Assembly: GCA_050084515.1 (NCBI GenBank)
Contig: CM114271.1
Span: 31,806,001-31,870,000 of the forward strand
Source of the DNA: Blasia pusilla
Lineage: Eukaryota; Marchantiophyta; Marchantiopsida; Blasiales
Length of the DNA: 64,000 nt
Direction of reading: 5' to 3'
Under the pieces are notes generated by a model. It had not been told where the DNA came from. It ran no database searches and worked only from the letters and a program-made list of their open reading frames with translations. Shown here piece by piece: positions 42,698 to 57,400 of the stretch. The position numbers and the translations under genes are program-made. Every line of letters begins with the position of its first letter. Positions within the stretch are counted from its first letter, which is position 1.

Positions 42698-45600
42698 TCA
42701 ATTAACCAACCCTGCAAAATGATCCTTTTGGACATAAAGGAAAACTTGTTTATTTTTTCCTGCAGTGGCAAGCACTTCTGATGCAGGACTAATCGCCAGA
42801 CTCACGATTGAAGATCCTGTCAGCCAACAATTCAAATGTCAACTAATATATATATATATATATATATAACTAGGTCACAGTGACCTTCCTTATCTTTAGA
42901 GAAAATAGCTGTTGGACCTCTAGCTGACAGCGTGCCCATATTTAATAAAATTCTTTCTAAGTTCTGATGACCCAAAGGAGTACCTAGTTCATCAAGTATT
43001 GCACATCAAGTAGAGATGTCACCTTGAAGTTCATGGAGTGTTGAAATCTTGATTCCACTCTGAACATCCCATAGATGCACGAGACCATCAGAACTCCCCA
43101 TGACACCACAGCAACCCATTGACAAGAGAGCTGAAGGTCTGCGAGACATCCATAAGTCTAATATAAGCACGTTTTGCTTCCTTGACTAGTGAAGCTGGGA
43201 AAAAATCTCATCTTAACTGATTGGAAAGGAGATTAATATCATATCCAAACTTGAGGTGTCTGGATACTGAAGAAAGATAGCACAAGTCTGCAAAGCAGCA
43301 TCATAGGAACAGATGGACATCAGGGATATCTGTTAATAAGTAGAAAGTACATATTGTGCCTTCTTTTATTAAGACTATGAACATGACTTGAAATTTATCT
43401 CCTTCAATTCAAAGACATGCCCATTCCCAGTGCTTGAGAGTACTTCAGAAACCTCTTTTTTGGGATTTTTAACAATGTTCACGAAGCACTCACCTATGAG
43501 GCAGTGCCGGCCCACAAAGAATTTTACCACCTGCTTTCAGTAACACTATCTTGCAATCCCATTGTCTGCCAACATCATCTCCCAGTAATTTTGGTTCATC
43601 TTTCTTCCTGTTGTCTCCAGGCAACTGCCTCGCACCGCTGGCCACCATGGTCAACATACAGACAGTGGCAGAACCAGAAATAAACTCTTCCGCACCAAAT
43701 TCTGCGTGTTCTTTTGAAATCCCTCCAAATCCAGAGTCTCCTGGTGATTCAAGTTTTTCCAGCTTGGTAGAAGGCAGATCCACTAAACTACCTTTCAACA
43801 GAATGTGGTCATGCAAATGAGAAGACCAGAGCAGTGTTCGTCTGATGCTATCCCTGGCCAGAGTAAGATGACAAAACACAAATAATTGTCATTATCTCTT
43901 GCGAGCTGGTTCTTCAACTGCAAATCTGATCCAGAGACTCTACTATCCCCTCCATTGCACCTTCCACATATCACATGACTTACCATACAGCAAAGAAGCC
44001 ATCAGGGGCACATCCCACAACCATATGTGGCAAGCATGGCACAATTGAAAGATTTGTGACTGATGTAAAAGGAACTCCATTAATAGCTGCTGGCGGTAGA
44101 GAGCATCGTTCCTTCAAAGTCCTGCATCCAATCCACAGGAAATCATTCAGATCCAGAAAGCAGTCTCACTGCATTAGTTTAGCCTCTAACACTGTAAGAC
44201 TACCATCACGTCATCCTTAGAAGCATTTCATACCTCCAACTAGAATCCATATTCCAGCAGTTAATGCAGCCCCTATCTCCAGCAGCAATTAACTGTTGTG
44301 GTCCCACCACAGCAAGACATCGCATTGGCCCATCACTCTGCAAATGCTCAGAAACTTGGAGGTCTTTCTCAAAAGAGACAACCTTGATTCCACCACCATC
44401 GTAGCCGTTGATCTTCATCTTGCTGAATGACATCAGCAGAACAATACACTGGATTGTTGGTAAGGCACAGTAAGCATGACACCTCATATATGAATATATG
44501 TAGACTGATTCCATTGGTAGAAGAAAACAAGATACTGGGCTTCCATCCATCAAAACACTCAAATTGGAATAAAACAGGGCACAAACATGGAGAAGTCCAA
44601 CTTAAGAGGAGAATCCAATGGTAATCCATGGTATTTATGATTTGGCCCTAAGACATCATTTCATTTGCAGGAAAGTTTGCCTTCTAAAATTAAAGCACAT
44701 GACAATGAAACAGACTTTGATTCAACTACCAGACACTGGCCTGATAATGAACTCTGATTTTGACAAGCATATCATAACACCTACCACGAGTTGTGCAACT
44801 TAAAACAGTCCAGAAGAATAAGCTGTTGTCCATCTGGTGTGAAGCCCACCCCTGATTCTTCAATCGGGAACTGTCAACATGGACCAGCAGAGCCATTGAA
44901 TAACTAAAAATCATCTTTATTTCCAATTCATCAAACTTGCCACAAATCAAGCTATATCAGCACAGCACAGAACTACCAGCTAGAAAGACAATTATAGGAC
45001 CAGATTCATTGGAACTGCTAGAAAGATACAACTTGGCCCCGGATGTTGATTTCACTGTGTAAGGAGTCCGGTGAGCTCAATGGAAGGATGCCCACTGAGG
45101 GAGGAGAAATCAGTGTGTGAGGCCAAGAGGAAAGCCGATAAGTCCAACAAGTCCTTACATCATGTTCCCTTCTCTTCACTGCTAAGCCTGTACGGAAAGT
45201 CAATTTATAATATCCTGTATGTGGGCCACTGCGTCAATCTTCTGTCACAACCTTACCAGCAAAATGAAAAACTGGAGATAAACCTTACCTTCATCTTAAC
45301 TGCTATATCTGCAGAGTCCTCAAAAGTAGTCTCCACGACCCCCAAGAGAATAGGATTTTGTAGCTTGGCATTTTCCTTGCAAAGCATCTGATATATGAAG
45401 AAAGTTCTCTCCGTTGCATCAACACCACAACATACACATAGTCGAATGTCATTACCTCGGACATTAAGCACCATACCCAAGACAGGCAGTTCCTGCTCAA
45501 TACAGATTGCTGTCTCCAGTTCCTGTAATTTTTTGAACTGCTTTTCAGATGTTAAATGGCTGTCATGCCCTGGAAAAACTGTCGGATTTGGACAAACTGT

Positions 45601-48600
45601 GCCTTCCAGATAGCTGTCCTTAATCTGCTCTTGGGCTTCTGCCATTGTGCAGGATTCTTCAGGGTGGTCAGAAGCATCAACTTTAAGGGCAGGACCATGA
45701 TGGGCGTCTGGCAGATGAACTTGTGCATCTTTGGAACAACTTGGAACCTCTTCACTTCCCTGTTTCCCTGATGGCCTTAGAAGTGCCCTCTCATTCTTGC
45801 CCTCGGGTTTATACATCTGGAAGTCCAAGCAGAGTCCTTTCTTGCTTCCTTCCAGCACATCACAGTTTGGTCTATTGTAGTGATCCTCATCCACCAATGA
45901 ATCTTCTTTACTTCCATTGGAATCAGCTTTTTGACAGTCTCTATCCCCTTGGATGTCATCTTTTTGCACATCAAAGGGAGGTCCAACATAGCGGGTGTCA
46001 TCTACCCTTGAGGCTTCTGCACTTCCATTGGAATCAGCTTTCAGACAGTCTCTATCTCGAATTTCACTATTGATATCTGCACAGTCATGATTTAGGTGGA
46101 TAGTGGGAACAGCACTATCAGAATTCCCATCTTCTGTTGAATTCCTCTCGTTCTTCCCAAGATTACAATCCAGACTCATCGCCTTCACCGCAACATTGTC
46201 ATTTGAATGGACTCCAAAGGTAACTGAAGAACCTGACATGTCCTCCTCTAAGTGCACATCAAACTCCTGAACCACATTATCTCTGTCTATACTCATCGTC
46301 GCCATGCTTGCATCATCCTGGCAAGGAGACTCAGTATCTGCACAATCGCCTCTACAGAACACTGCAGGTTGAGAACTCTCAGGATCTTCTGCACATTTTG
46401 GCAAGACCCCAGAATGGACAACTTGATGACAAAAACTTTGGTCTCCACAGCCTTCACCCTCCACAACCTGGGAAGTCTCTCGGTTTCCTGGAGACACCTG
46501 ATCACAATTTCCCAAGCCATGGACGTGGACACCTTCAGCAGACATGTACAAATCACCACCTAGACTTGCTGTGCCATGGCTGTTCATGAGGTTCTTTGGT
46601 ATTTTACCTTCATCAGGCGTTGGGGATTGATTCTGGGGAGGTCCACAATCTTCAGAGAGAACCTGTAAAACCTCCATCACTTCTGAACCTATCTTTGGCC
46701 GGAAGGCTTCTCCTGGTTCATCAAGTGATCCATTGGTTGTCTTTAATCCAGGAACATCCATTGTCTTGTGGGCAGATTGTCCGACAATCTTTAGTGTTCC
46801 TGGCATATCACTTCTGCACATTTTCCCGTCATCCACATCGACATTCCCTGGTATTTCGGAAACTTGGCTGGAGGCCATCACAAACTTCTCCTTAGAAGAA
46901 TTAGACAGGACTCCAGTCTTCTGGAGTTTCCCAGTCCCACCTGATAGACAGACGTTGTTATCCATGCCAGATGAAATGGATTTCTCATCCGTCACTCTCA
47001 TGGCCAAAAGAGGAACAGCTTGAGGAAGTAGCAACGTCATCATTGACTTCGTGAGCTCTCGCCGACTTGGATCAGACTCACCACTTTGGCGCTGATCATC
47101 TGCTGATTCACTGTGGTGACCTTGATTGAGGACATTGCAATGCAATTCACATGGCACAACAGTTTGATTTTGATTCTTGGAAGGTCCACTGTTTTGGACA
47201 TCACTGCGGACACTGCAAAGCGATGTATTTGGCACATCAATTTGATTCTCCATCACTAGCAGTGCACTCAACTGAACTAAGTGACTGGGAACATCATATG
47301 GTAATTTGTTTGTCACTCTGGTTGTGTCAGATTTGGTGGGTTGAGAATCATCTATTCCACTCTTTAGAACACCACTGTGGATACTGCAAAGCGATGTATT
47401 TGGCACATCAATTTGATTGTCCATCACAGGCAGTGCACTAAACTGAACTAAGTGACTGGGAACATCATATGGTAATTTGTTTGTCACTCTGGTTGTGTCA
47501 GATTTGGTGGGTTGAGAATCATCTATTCCATAATCCTCAACTGGAGCAGCACAACCATTGAGTGTACATGGCCTAACAACCTGACCCTCAAAGTTTGGAT
47601 TGTCTTCAGTTTCGGCTACTTCACACTCATCAGGTAGAATTTGCTGCTCAACTTGAGAGACCTCTATGGTATCACTAGATTGACAAGTGCGATCATGCAA
47701 CACATGTCCCTCTCCTGATGGCGGCTGTATATCTGCTATCATGCAATGCTTAACCGAATCTCCTTGACCTACCACTTGTACCGATGCAGTTGCTTCAGCT
47801 TCTGTGCAGCTCAATGGGTCAATCTTGGCTTGGAAGACTGGAGGGCTTTGTTTTTCCATTTCTTGAGGACCCACCATCAACCTGACTTGCTCTTTTGTAG
47901 AGGTTGTGGGAACAAGTTGGTAAGTTCCACAAATATTTTTCAGGCTTGTGAGCTTTTCAGCTCTGTTATCACAAATGTAAGCACGGGTCTGGGTTACTGG
48001 GTCCTCAGGTAGGGTATCTGCCAGTAGATCCACCTGATGGCCCGGACTTAACACAGTTGCTACGCCATATTGATTGGTACTCCCAAAAGTGAAGTCCAGA
48101 GTACACACTGCTTCTTTCTCTCCTGCCATAATCACAGAACAGACCTCCTTGTTGAAATCTTGGAGAACCTTTTCTGAAACTTTGGAATCAAAGCCTTCCT
48201 CAGGACGCTGATTCAAGAAGGTCTCGTTCGAAGTCTGTAAGGAGTTTCTTGGAGGCCCTCTAAGCTGACACTTAACCATGGAGTTCATTTCAGGCCCACC
48301 TATGGGTATTGTGGGTAGGTCCACCTGATTACTAGGAGCCACTACATTGGACATAGCATCCTGGTCAGAACTCTCAGAAATTTTCTCTGCTCCACATTCG
48401 ATATCTTTTAATGCCATAACTGCTGACACTTTCATTGTCTCGAAGCCAGAAGTGAGTTCACAAGTAGTCACTCCTAGAGGAACTGAATCTGATTGAAGCA
48501 ACTTGCTCATAGTTTCCCCACTATCTGAGCAGGAACCCTCAAACCGAGAGGCACCAGAAAGGAGATCAGAGATAGTGTCCCCAGGTTGACCCACCTGAAA

Positions 48601-51438
48601 ACTAGTATTCAAACCCGTCACCACACCATTTTGGTTAATCCCTCCAGAGGTGAGCACCATTTCATGCTCATTTTCTTTCACTACACTAGATTCTGTTGCA
48701 GATGAGACTTCTACAGACAAAACTTGAGAAGAAGAGATCTCCTCCATGACAATTATAGGAACGTTCACCTTGCTTATCAATACACCACCTGTAGAATTCG
48801 CAACAGAATCAAAATGGTTTCCAGTGTTTCTTTCATCATCTTGACTACCTATGGTGGGGTGGTTGTTAAAAAGTAAACCTCCCTGCTCTACAGCTTTAGA
48901 AACAGTTAACTTCTTGGAGCCATTAGGTTGCTTGATGAATGTACCTCTTAGCTCAGATTCCAAATTTTCTTGGTCAGAGTGAGCATCATCACAAGATGAG
49001 ATAGGATTTAATATTTCTTGTAACATGGCTGCATTTTGGAAATGAGGCACATCAGTCGTTTTCTCCTTTGAATCAGAAGTTTCACTGGATGATATAGCTG
49101 GCTCCACAAGCCGGATACCAGTCTTACTTTGTGTTTCAGGTCTCACAGTCTCAACTGGTTCATCCTCAACCACAAAGAGACGCTTCTCAGCAGATGCTTG
49201 GTCAATGGCATTCTTTTCAGGCACAACTGTAATCCCTTCCATGTATGTTGAAGGCGAACAATCCAGTGATGAGGCTCCAATAAGCCATTCTTGTGACTCC
49301 GATTTCCTATTACTTCTTCCGGCTTTCGGAGCAGGATTTTCACTTCCTGGGTTTTGTACAGAATCCATCACCTCCAGCACTGTACACTCACCACCGCTGT
49401 GCTGCTTTGCCGTGGAATCATCATCCTTTCTGATTTCAAGTGACCTGAATTCGCCTGTAACTGTTGCAGTGCACAAAGACTCCTGGTTGTTACACATGGC
49501 GCCATGAGAACCCCACTTCAAAGTCTCTCCAATATCAGGTCCCACCAATGGAACCTCAAACTGGTCATTCTTTTGGCGTGTCATGGAAGATCCAGTAACT
49601 GATAGATCATGCATGTGTTCAGCTGGATCATTGCAACTTCCTGTTGCCTTTAGATCAGGACATGGAGAGCACCCAGCTTGAAGCACAGCCACTGTGTTTG
49701 AAGAACAAAACCTTTTGGCTGCTTCATACTCTTCATTTGATGGCTGAGTCGAGTTGCTGAAGGTGTGACAGAGTACGTCAGCTGACGCCAACCTCAAGCT
49801 ACAGTCTGTACCAGAGGATACTCTTTTTCTCTTAACATCAGTAGTTTCAATCTTTTCCCTGGAACAACTTTTCTGATTTCCAGAAAAGCTGTCCCCTGCC
49901 AACTTGCAAGCCTCTAGTAACATGAAAACACCATCTTGCCTGGAAGATGAGGTAGTATCCTCTTGCAAAGGTGAAAGTGATAAAGCACAAGGGTTTTCAA
50001 GTCCAATAAGAGTGCCAGGGCACTGGTTGCTCAAATCGTCAGCACTGGGACACATTAGGTCAATTGACAAAACACCTTCACTCTGTGTGAGGTCCACATT
50101 GGTTCCATACTGCTCATACTTCACAATATCAAGACTCTTCCCAAGTTTTGCAAGCTTAAGTTTTCGTCTCTTGCCACTAAGATTGTTAGGTGATCCTTCA
50201 TCTACGCTAGGTGGATTCTGCAAGCAGAAACAAAGAAAAAAATTTGTCAGTCTACTGATATGGCTAGTACACTGAAATGTGTGACTAAAACTTCTGAATA
50301 ACCAGTATTGGAATTGTAGCCCTACCCACAAAGCCTGCCGGTAGATCTTGAGGACTTGTGTTAAAAAATGCACAGTACACTACAATCTAAGAGACGTAAG
50401 TTGTTTACTTGTCAAAACAGATGCATGATTGGGTTACAGCTTTTCATAAAGAGAACACATGGATCAAAACATTATCAGCAAATGAGTCCCCCCAATGGCT
50501 CAAGTTCAAGTTCAGCCTTTACTTACAGAGCAGTCAATTGCTTCAAGAGAACTCCTATCCACAGTACATGCTCTTCTTTCCAGGCCTCTGGCAGATCCAC
50601 AAGGGGATTCTTGCATCGTATTGCCAATAGGAAACTTCCAATTATACTCACATTCTGCATCTGTATTTCTCAATGGCAATAACATGTTGAGTACTGACCC
50701 CTTCCGGCTTTGTTCCACAGGATTTTCCTCTCTCTCCATCCACTTCATTTCAAAAGGGGGAGAGTAAGCTCTCATCAGATTTCCCAATTCAGAGTCTATT
50801 GGACTGGTGGTCAGACCAGCACTTTCCAGCTCAAGGCCTTCATGAGGAAGGTGACTTCCTTTTGACCTACATGACCTGGGTCTCTTGCTCTGCCTACTAT
50901 GCCGTGACACCTCTTCACCCTCAAAGGATACAGGTGCCATGTTTGGTACTCCACCTTTCTGAGTGGAACAAATTTGTGTTTGCTTCTCTGCTGTCATACC
51001 CACATCATGCAGAACCTGGAGCTTCTCTGGGTTTTCTTTGGATTGTGGTTTGAACTTCTGAGTACGAGGTTCTGCCATCTCATGCTTTTTCTGGCCTGCC
51101 TCATCCAAGTTTTTATCCAGGGTCCCAGCTGGAAATCTTTTCACATCATTTCGTGGTTTGTGAACACCCTGCTCTACATGCTTACTACTAGTTGATGCAA
51201 TCGATTTCTTTGCTCTTTTTACTTTTGGCTGAGGCTTTCCACTTGACTCTGCCAAAGCACCAACACTTCTAGACTCCAATTCATCACCATCTGCATGGTT
51301 TTCTTTCGTCTTTGCGCTCAACATGAGTTGACTGTTTTCTGCAACACCACTTGCAGATACAACAAGGTCCCTACAAAGGCGCTGAACCAAGGGATGTGTG
51401 AAACCAAACATCTGCGAAGAGCAACCAAGTTCAACCAT
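42698..51438 (-). CDS. Large protein with C-terminal degenerate WD40 propeller (8 exons)
   Basis: Exons (minus strand): 51438-50527, 50217-45289, 44870-44785, 44422-44234, 44121-43984, 43853-43494, 43138-43023, 42816-42698. All introns are GT-AG, all phases agree, and the sum is 6849 nt, or 2282 residues. Residues 1-1947 are Ser/Glu/Asp-rich and probably disordered. Basic patches near 70-77 (PKVKRAKK), 180-193 (SKRPRSCRSK) and 319-328 (GKRRKLKLAK) could be nuclear signals. The last ~335 residues hold repeat-like blades: GVGFTPDGQQLILLD, LAVVGPQQLIAAGDRGCINC, GCAPDGFFAVWDSIRR, GVMGSSDGLVHLWDV. From memory this resembles an uncharacterised plant WD40-like family; no function is known to me. ATG 51438 has an in-frame TGA four codons upstream and no acceptor between. 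Exon 2, 4929 bp, is unusually long. Two internal tandem duplications lie in it. 5' UTR exons are not located. Confidence 0.8.
42846..42868. repeat. (AT)n microsatellite in last intron of WD40 gene
   Basis: About 11 AT units, within the intron between exons 43138-43023 and 42816-42698. Confidence 0.9.
45880..46060 (-). repeat. 37-codon tandem duplication in the WD40 gene
   Basis: GACAGTCTCTATC recurs near 45933 and 46043 on the plus strand (111-bp period). The protein repeats DRDCLKADSNGS and DRDCQKADSNGS. The unit length is a multiple of three, so the frame is kept. Confidence 0.8.
47188..47530 (-). repeat. 57-codon tandem duplication in the WD40 gene
   Basis: Two copies with a 171-bp period (TTGAGAATCATCTATTCC at 47341 and 47512, plus strand). 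Both encode GIDDSQPTKSDTTRVTNKLP and QIDVPNTSLCS with few differences, so the duplication is recent and preserves the frame. Confidence 0.9.
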
Positions 51439-54400
51439 GAGTGAAAATCACAACTAGCTGGTCAAAGCCCACTCACTCTTAAAAACATGCCTGGAATCAG
51501 GTTGCTGCAGCACTTCACATTACTGTTAAGTATGCTAGTTACTATTCTTGAAACTGTGCTAAGCCACAGAGATGGAAGAAAGTAATACAAACCGGACATC
51601 CAAGCACACATGATCAAGATATTCATCTGACCACCATCTGACCACCGAAAGTGGCACCATAAACTCTGTGGTTGAGGTCTCTCTCTGGGACAACAAAAGA
51701 TGAATAGAATAATCTTGACTAAGACAGATTAGAGGTATTCCTCTCAGCATCCACATTTTGCTCAAAAAGCAATCAACACTCACATCAAAATATCAGACCA
51801 TCCAATCATCATCATTCTGCTGACAGCAGATGAACAACTAATCCCTGCTTCCCTTCAATTGGTCTACTACTGAGGCAAAAAGCAGGACCATTAAAAAGGT
51901 AAGAAAGAACTTCGGTCTGAAGGGAGACCAAGCCAAGGGACAGTTAGAAAATGTCCAAGGGAGCAAGAACCAGCAAGGCCACGCCAGTGATCAACTACCT
52001 AACCAACCTTAGGGCCACCTGAATTAGTCCTCAGAGATACTCAGCTTCATGCAGTGGTTTAGGGCTTGGAGATGGTCTTTCTGGACCTGATCAGAGGACT
52101 ACCTGCACTAGGACAACAGCAATGTCTGCCATACCCTCATTATCACTAGCTCGACTATTTGATCAGACGTACCTCAGGGCCATCAATGCTGGTGCATGAA
52201 CTTCTTACTAGAACCCTTTTGGCCCCAGCATGCTTTTTCTTTAAGATGTCCTCCCAAGCCACCGACGGAGTCTGGCCCGAGCATGCAATTCCCTCCTCAC
52301 AAGTAACCTATAAAAATAGGTGGACACAGCACAATCAATACCTGAAGTTAGCATTTGTTAGCAAAGAACCAACTATCCCATGTATAATCAAGTCAATTCA
52401 TCGACTCATAACTGCCTGCGATGAGTTGATGCATCGTGTATTCCTTGCCAAGTTGATGAGCCTCTCTCGAAATTAATGAATGAAATTTTATTTGCTTGCG
52501 ATATTTTCCTGAAAATGAAGGTACAGCTTGTTTAAAAAGATGAGTTCATCAGATGAACAATAACCACAACTACCAATTGACAATGTCCTGGCTCTGAAAA
52601 TGAGCTTTCATTGCAAAATAAGTGGCAAAAGGTAATCATGAACCGTTTGTACTGGCATGCTATGTTAGGATTTCACATAAAATTGTCTGCTGTTTTCTTC
52701 CAGTTTTTTAACTATGGTTACTTCTGCAAACTATGGTTGGAGGTTTATCATAGTTACAAGTCTCAGTTAGTTTACTGGTTACCTCTTTAACTATTCTTGT
52801 GAGTTTTGGTTATGTTTAATTGTGCACATGGTGTGCTGGCCTGTTGTGCTGTCCTGCTCATAATGTGCTGGCCTATTCCTGGTGTGCTGGCCCTTCCACC
52901 TTGCCTTACCATGCAGTGGTCCTTTCTGCTGGTCTCTTGTAGGAATCTATTTAACTCCCCCTCTCTTCCCTTCTTCTTTGATTCACTTCTACTCCTGCCC
53001 TCTAAGGCTGTGGGTTTTGACATTAGCTCCTACATACCTGAACCTCTGCTGGTGCCTTGATCAACTAAGAAGGAATGTGCATTGGTGTGGAGAATGCTCC
53101 AAGAACCAATCTAGCACAAACTCCTGCATCTTGGTTTCAACCACCTCTCTTCAGGACTTGTGTATTCTAATAAGGTGTTGTTTTTCAAGCACCCAGTTCT
53201 CAATACAAGTTGTAGATCAGTTCTACATGCAATACATTTCAGATTTGCTCTTTTCAGGTTTGTAAGTGATTACCCTCATGTACATGGTTCAGTGGAAGAT
53301 CCTGTCGGGATCTACTATCTTTCTATCCTTTTAAAAGTTTTAAAAGAAGATCTGAGAGGAAGTAGAATTCTGATTTCAACATGCTAATCCCTGGTCTAAC
53401 AAAGGATTAAGGAAACGGTACCAAACAGTCGGCCCAGTTGCCATACCAAGGCACATTACCAGACATGTTCACTTCAGACATGATTACTCTCCTGATTCAG
53501 ATTTCCTGCCTTCAGTCCGTACAAGCCCCCAAGTTCAACTCAGCAAAATCTACTGTAAAAACGAGTTGTACAGCTTTACTAGAGCCTTGTATTTGAGGAC
53601 CTTACCACAAATGACGGTCCTCTGGGACCTTCAGAGACTTCCATAAAATAGCTGTGCCCACCATGCCATCGGGTCGCTTGATATCCAACTGGGTACGGGT
53701 ACTTCTCTTTTCCCTAAGGGACACCATTTAGACACTTAGATGTATACTGACCCAAATTATACACCAAAATGCAAGCAAAGAAAGAAGCTATCACAATAAA
53801 TCTGCATTCTAGACATCAATCTGTCACTCCTCAAAACTATGCCAAATAGTGCCTTTCGGAAATTTGGAACAACAAAATGGTGATGAGGAGATACAACCCT
53901 GATAATTGACAATGGATAAACCAATCACTGTCCAAGGAGGCACTTCACATCTAGGTGCTCCTTTTGAAGGGAAACAAACTGACTCGTTATACAGCCACTG
54001 CACTTAGAAGTACATACCCGGGAGCTGCTCCAGTACTTCTTTTCTAACAGTCCTTTGTAAAGGATCCCGATAGAGGTGATTTCCAACCCGTCAGGGTGCT
54101 TAACAGTTGATCCCATGTCTTTGTTGATTCTGCACCTCCAGCAGAAACAGTACTTCTCTCAGCGAAAGCATACAACTCATACAATTGAGGTCATTGAAAA
54201 TGGACATCTCCCTCGTAAGGATTTGAACTCTTCTTTTCTTCACTATCCAATAAGGCCACAACTCCTAGCTCAAAACCACAGTAATTTGCATTTGTCTCAT
54301 CCTTGCAAAGGTTTTCAACTGGTTGTGCTTCACTTGTAATCAACCGTGTAGTGAAAGGAAAACATCAAGAGGCAAACTCCGCCTCCTAGGTCTGTAGACT

Positions 54401-57400
54401 AACTATTTCTAATCACTTCGAATGGCTGAAAAAAATTGTAAGTAGACTAGAAACTGCGCTGTCAAATTCTTGACTTGTCAGAAGACGTAAGTTGCGACAT
54501 GTCGAGCCAAGAATTAAAGCCCCAAAAGCTATTAATATACTTTACATATCCCCGGTGCAATAAGCAAACACTGAACTTACAAATCCAGTAGCAAAGTTCA
54601 AATGGTCTAACCGAACACTACTCAACACACGGTCACCATCAGTTGTTCACAGGTGTTAAAGGATTCTACGCCAACTGACCTCCGATTCCCACTACACCCC
54701 ACCCCCTCCCAATCTAGATGAGTACCTGCGTTACTATGGATGGACCTACGGCCTCTTTCAAAAAGCTGCAAACTTAGGACACGAACAAAGTCAAAGTCTA
54801 ATACTAATCTTGAAGCATGGAAAACGAAATTCGGCAAGACCGACCAATCCGGTGTAGCCAGACTCTACACGACTTCACTTTTTGTGACGAGGTAGCACAA
54901 TTTTGAAAGAAAAAAAAGACATGCGCATGACATTTGTTATCCAACATTATGCAGATTGATTATCACAGTTTTATGTGTTCATCTGTGGAAGTTTAAAAAC
55001 CGCAAGACCGACTAGATCAAATGCCGACTCCAAAGATTATTGGTAAAGAACAATCAGGACGTCGAGACCGACAATATATTAAACTCGACCCACGGAATGT
55101 TTGTTCTAGATGGATTGATGATGAAATCGTTGGCTTATCCGCACCGATCATCTTCTCAAAACAGACATAGACAAAGGGAGGGCACTTATCAAATACTCCC
55201 TTGACATGGCGCTACGACTGAACGTGGAACACATACCCGCGGGGAGAGAGACCGAGAAGGAAGACCTATCTTCAACCTACCACTCTCCGCAAGGACGAAT
55301 CCAAAATTTTGGCAGAGACCGTAGCATCTTCGTAGATTACGAAGAAAAACACCTAAACCTAGACCAAGGTATGTCACCACACGAAGGCTTGCACCCTGGT
55401 ATGGAACTACGTCACAAGATGTAAAACTGAGTACATAACAGACGTGGCAATGATGACGCCATTTTGTCGATATTTCACGATAATTCCCCAAAAGCTCGAC
55501 TAAACGACCCCATCCTGTGACAACGAAGATTTTGACAGACAGATTCCTCTCAAAAGTCCGAACAGTATGTTGCACGTCTACGCAGCGAGGGTCATCGTAA
55601 AACCCGGTGAGCTCAATTCTGGATTAAACTCGGAGTGAACACTTTCCTGTCGATCTCTGGACCATGGACTCGCTCCGGACAGAAACTTCTATACTTGCGC
55701 GAATTCTTATCGAGCATGTCCCGTAGCTGCGTTCCACTTACAAAAGATATCCGCGGCCGGGAAAACAAACATCCTCCGCGGTGATTCAAAACATATCCAC
55801 AGACGTCACGATCCGAAGGACCTCACACCGCTGTTCCATAAAATCGTCCGCAGCTCGCCACACTGAGAAAGAACACTCTAGCCATAGAGTTAGGAGGCAA
55901 TTTTTCCACTTGCCGGACTGTGAAGACTCGCCTCGCCTCGCCTCGCCAGCCCTCCAAGAACCCCAATCCCTCCCCTCGTTTATCGCTTATCCATGATCCA
56001 ATTCTCTTGCTTGTCGCTCTAACTCACTGCGTCTGAGTTTGGCCAAACGAGCAATGTAACCGAGTTCACAATGATCTCGCAGCTCTCAATATCATACCCC
56101 ACCGGACCGTCAATTGATGTGGCTCGAAATCGAAGCATCTAAAACAGTTGTATGACTATGTATGTATAAATAAAGAGAGTCTCACTCATTGGCCTGTAGT
56201 GTTTCACACTAACAAGAGTGGATATCTCGAACCGTCGATCTTTCCATCCACGGCTGTACACTGGTTCTTTTCAACAAAGGCAGACAATCATATGTTCCCG
56301 GTTGTGTAGCCGTGCCGAAACGTTCTCCCGGCGAGGCACCGCTGGTTACTCATTTTGTTTTGTAAAGTAGATTACCTTTCCATCACACGTACTATACTAG
56401 TCGATGCGACGGTTAATGGGTAACTTTTAAAATACCAACATGTTCGAAAATTAAGAGGGTTGTTTCTAATTATTAATTGGTAAGTATCATTATAAGTTTT
56501 GTTATAATAAACTAATACGGTGTATATGCAATCCACAGTAAATAAGAAAATGTTTTAAGAGTTAATGCATAGCCCGTAAAGGAAAAAAATTAATTATGTT
56601 GTATACAAATTCAAATTTTTTTCTCGTTGCCCGTAGCATGTGAAACACTCACATTTTTTTGCCAAGTTGCCATATGTCAAATACAAAGGTGTTTGCAAAT
56701 CAAAAAAGCATTCTCCCATGATAATATAAATTATAATTAAAATCTACTGTTTCATAAAAATAATTTTCAAAAGAATACAAAAAGAAACTAGTGTGGAGGT
56801 CCTTGGAGGTCTTTTGTTGTTAGCATCCCAACAAAATGTTTATATTGCTAGTCTAAATATTGAAAAGAAGGCACATTTAAATGGGAAAGAAGGGGCAAAG
56901 GGATTGGTAGCATATAGGGTCTTTTGGGTCAATAACGCAAACCAATGTGAGGTCCCTGTTCACACAAAGTAAGAGGAATAACACGAAGGAAAAATGTGCA
57001 ACTCAAAAATCAATGACTCAATCACAAGTTGGGATAATGTGCTAGACTCATGGAGTTTTCTCTAATTTGGAGAAGAAAGTGGTATCGAGATTGAAATGTG
57101 TGCAAGTAGATGTCGAGATAAGAAGATAGAAAATGAAGTTGAGGATCGAAAAGAGTATGTGAGAGCTAGAAAGGGATAGAGATTGACATTCCATCTTCAC
57201 AAGTAGGTGAATCTATTCATACTCCCCAACTTTTATAGATCAATATTGCGCAATACCGATAGTTATACATTGCCTTGATTACATTGAAGTGAGGAGTGGT
57301 ACTCTCTTTATAATCTATCATGAGATCATCCTGTGGATCCATAAATTTCTCAAGGTCTATAAGACTTCCCATCCTAACAACGTCCCCTTGGTCTTCTTGC

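Noticed and set aside
45001-45210. An additional exon between 45289 and 44870 in the WD40 gene
   Set aside because: An acceptor-like site near 45194 gives a stop in the required phase. Direct splicing from 45289 to 44870 keeps the frame and gives a total length divisible by three.
54640-55600. Short frames in the less AT-rich region as exons of a further gene
   Set aside because: No frame has recognisable motifs, and splice-consistent joins could not be found; a promoter or 5' UTR of the WD40 gene is as likely.
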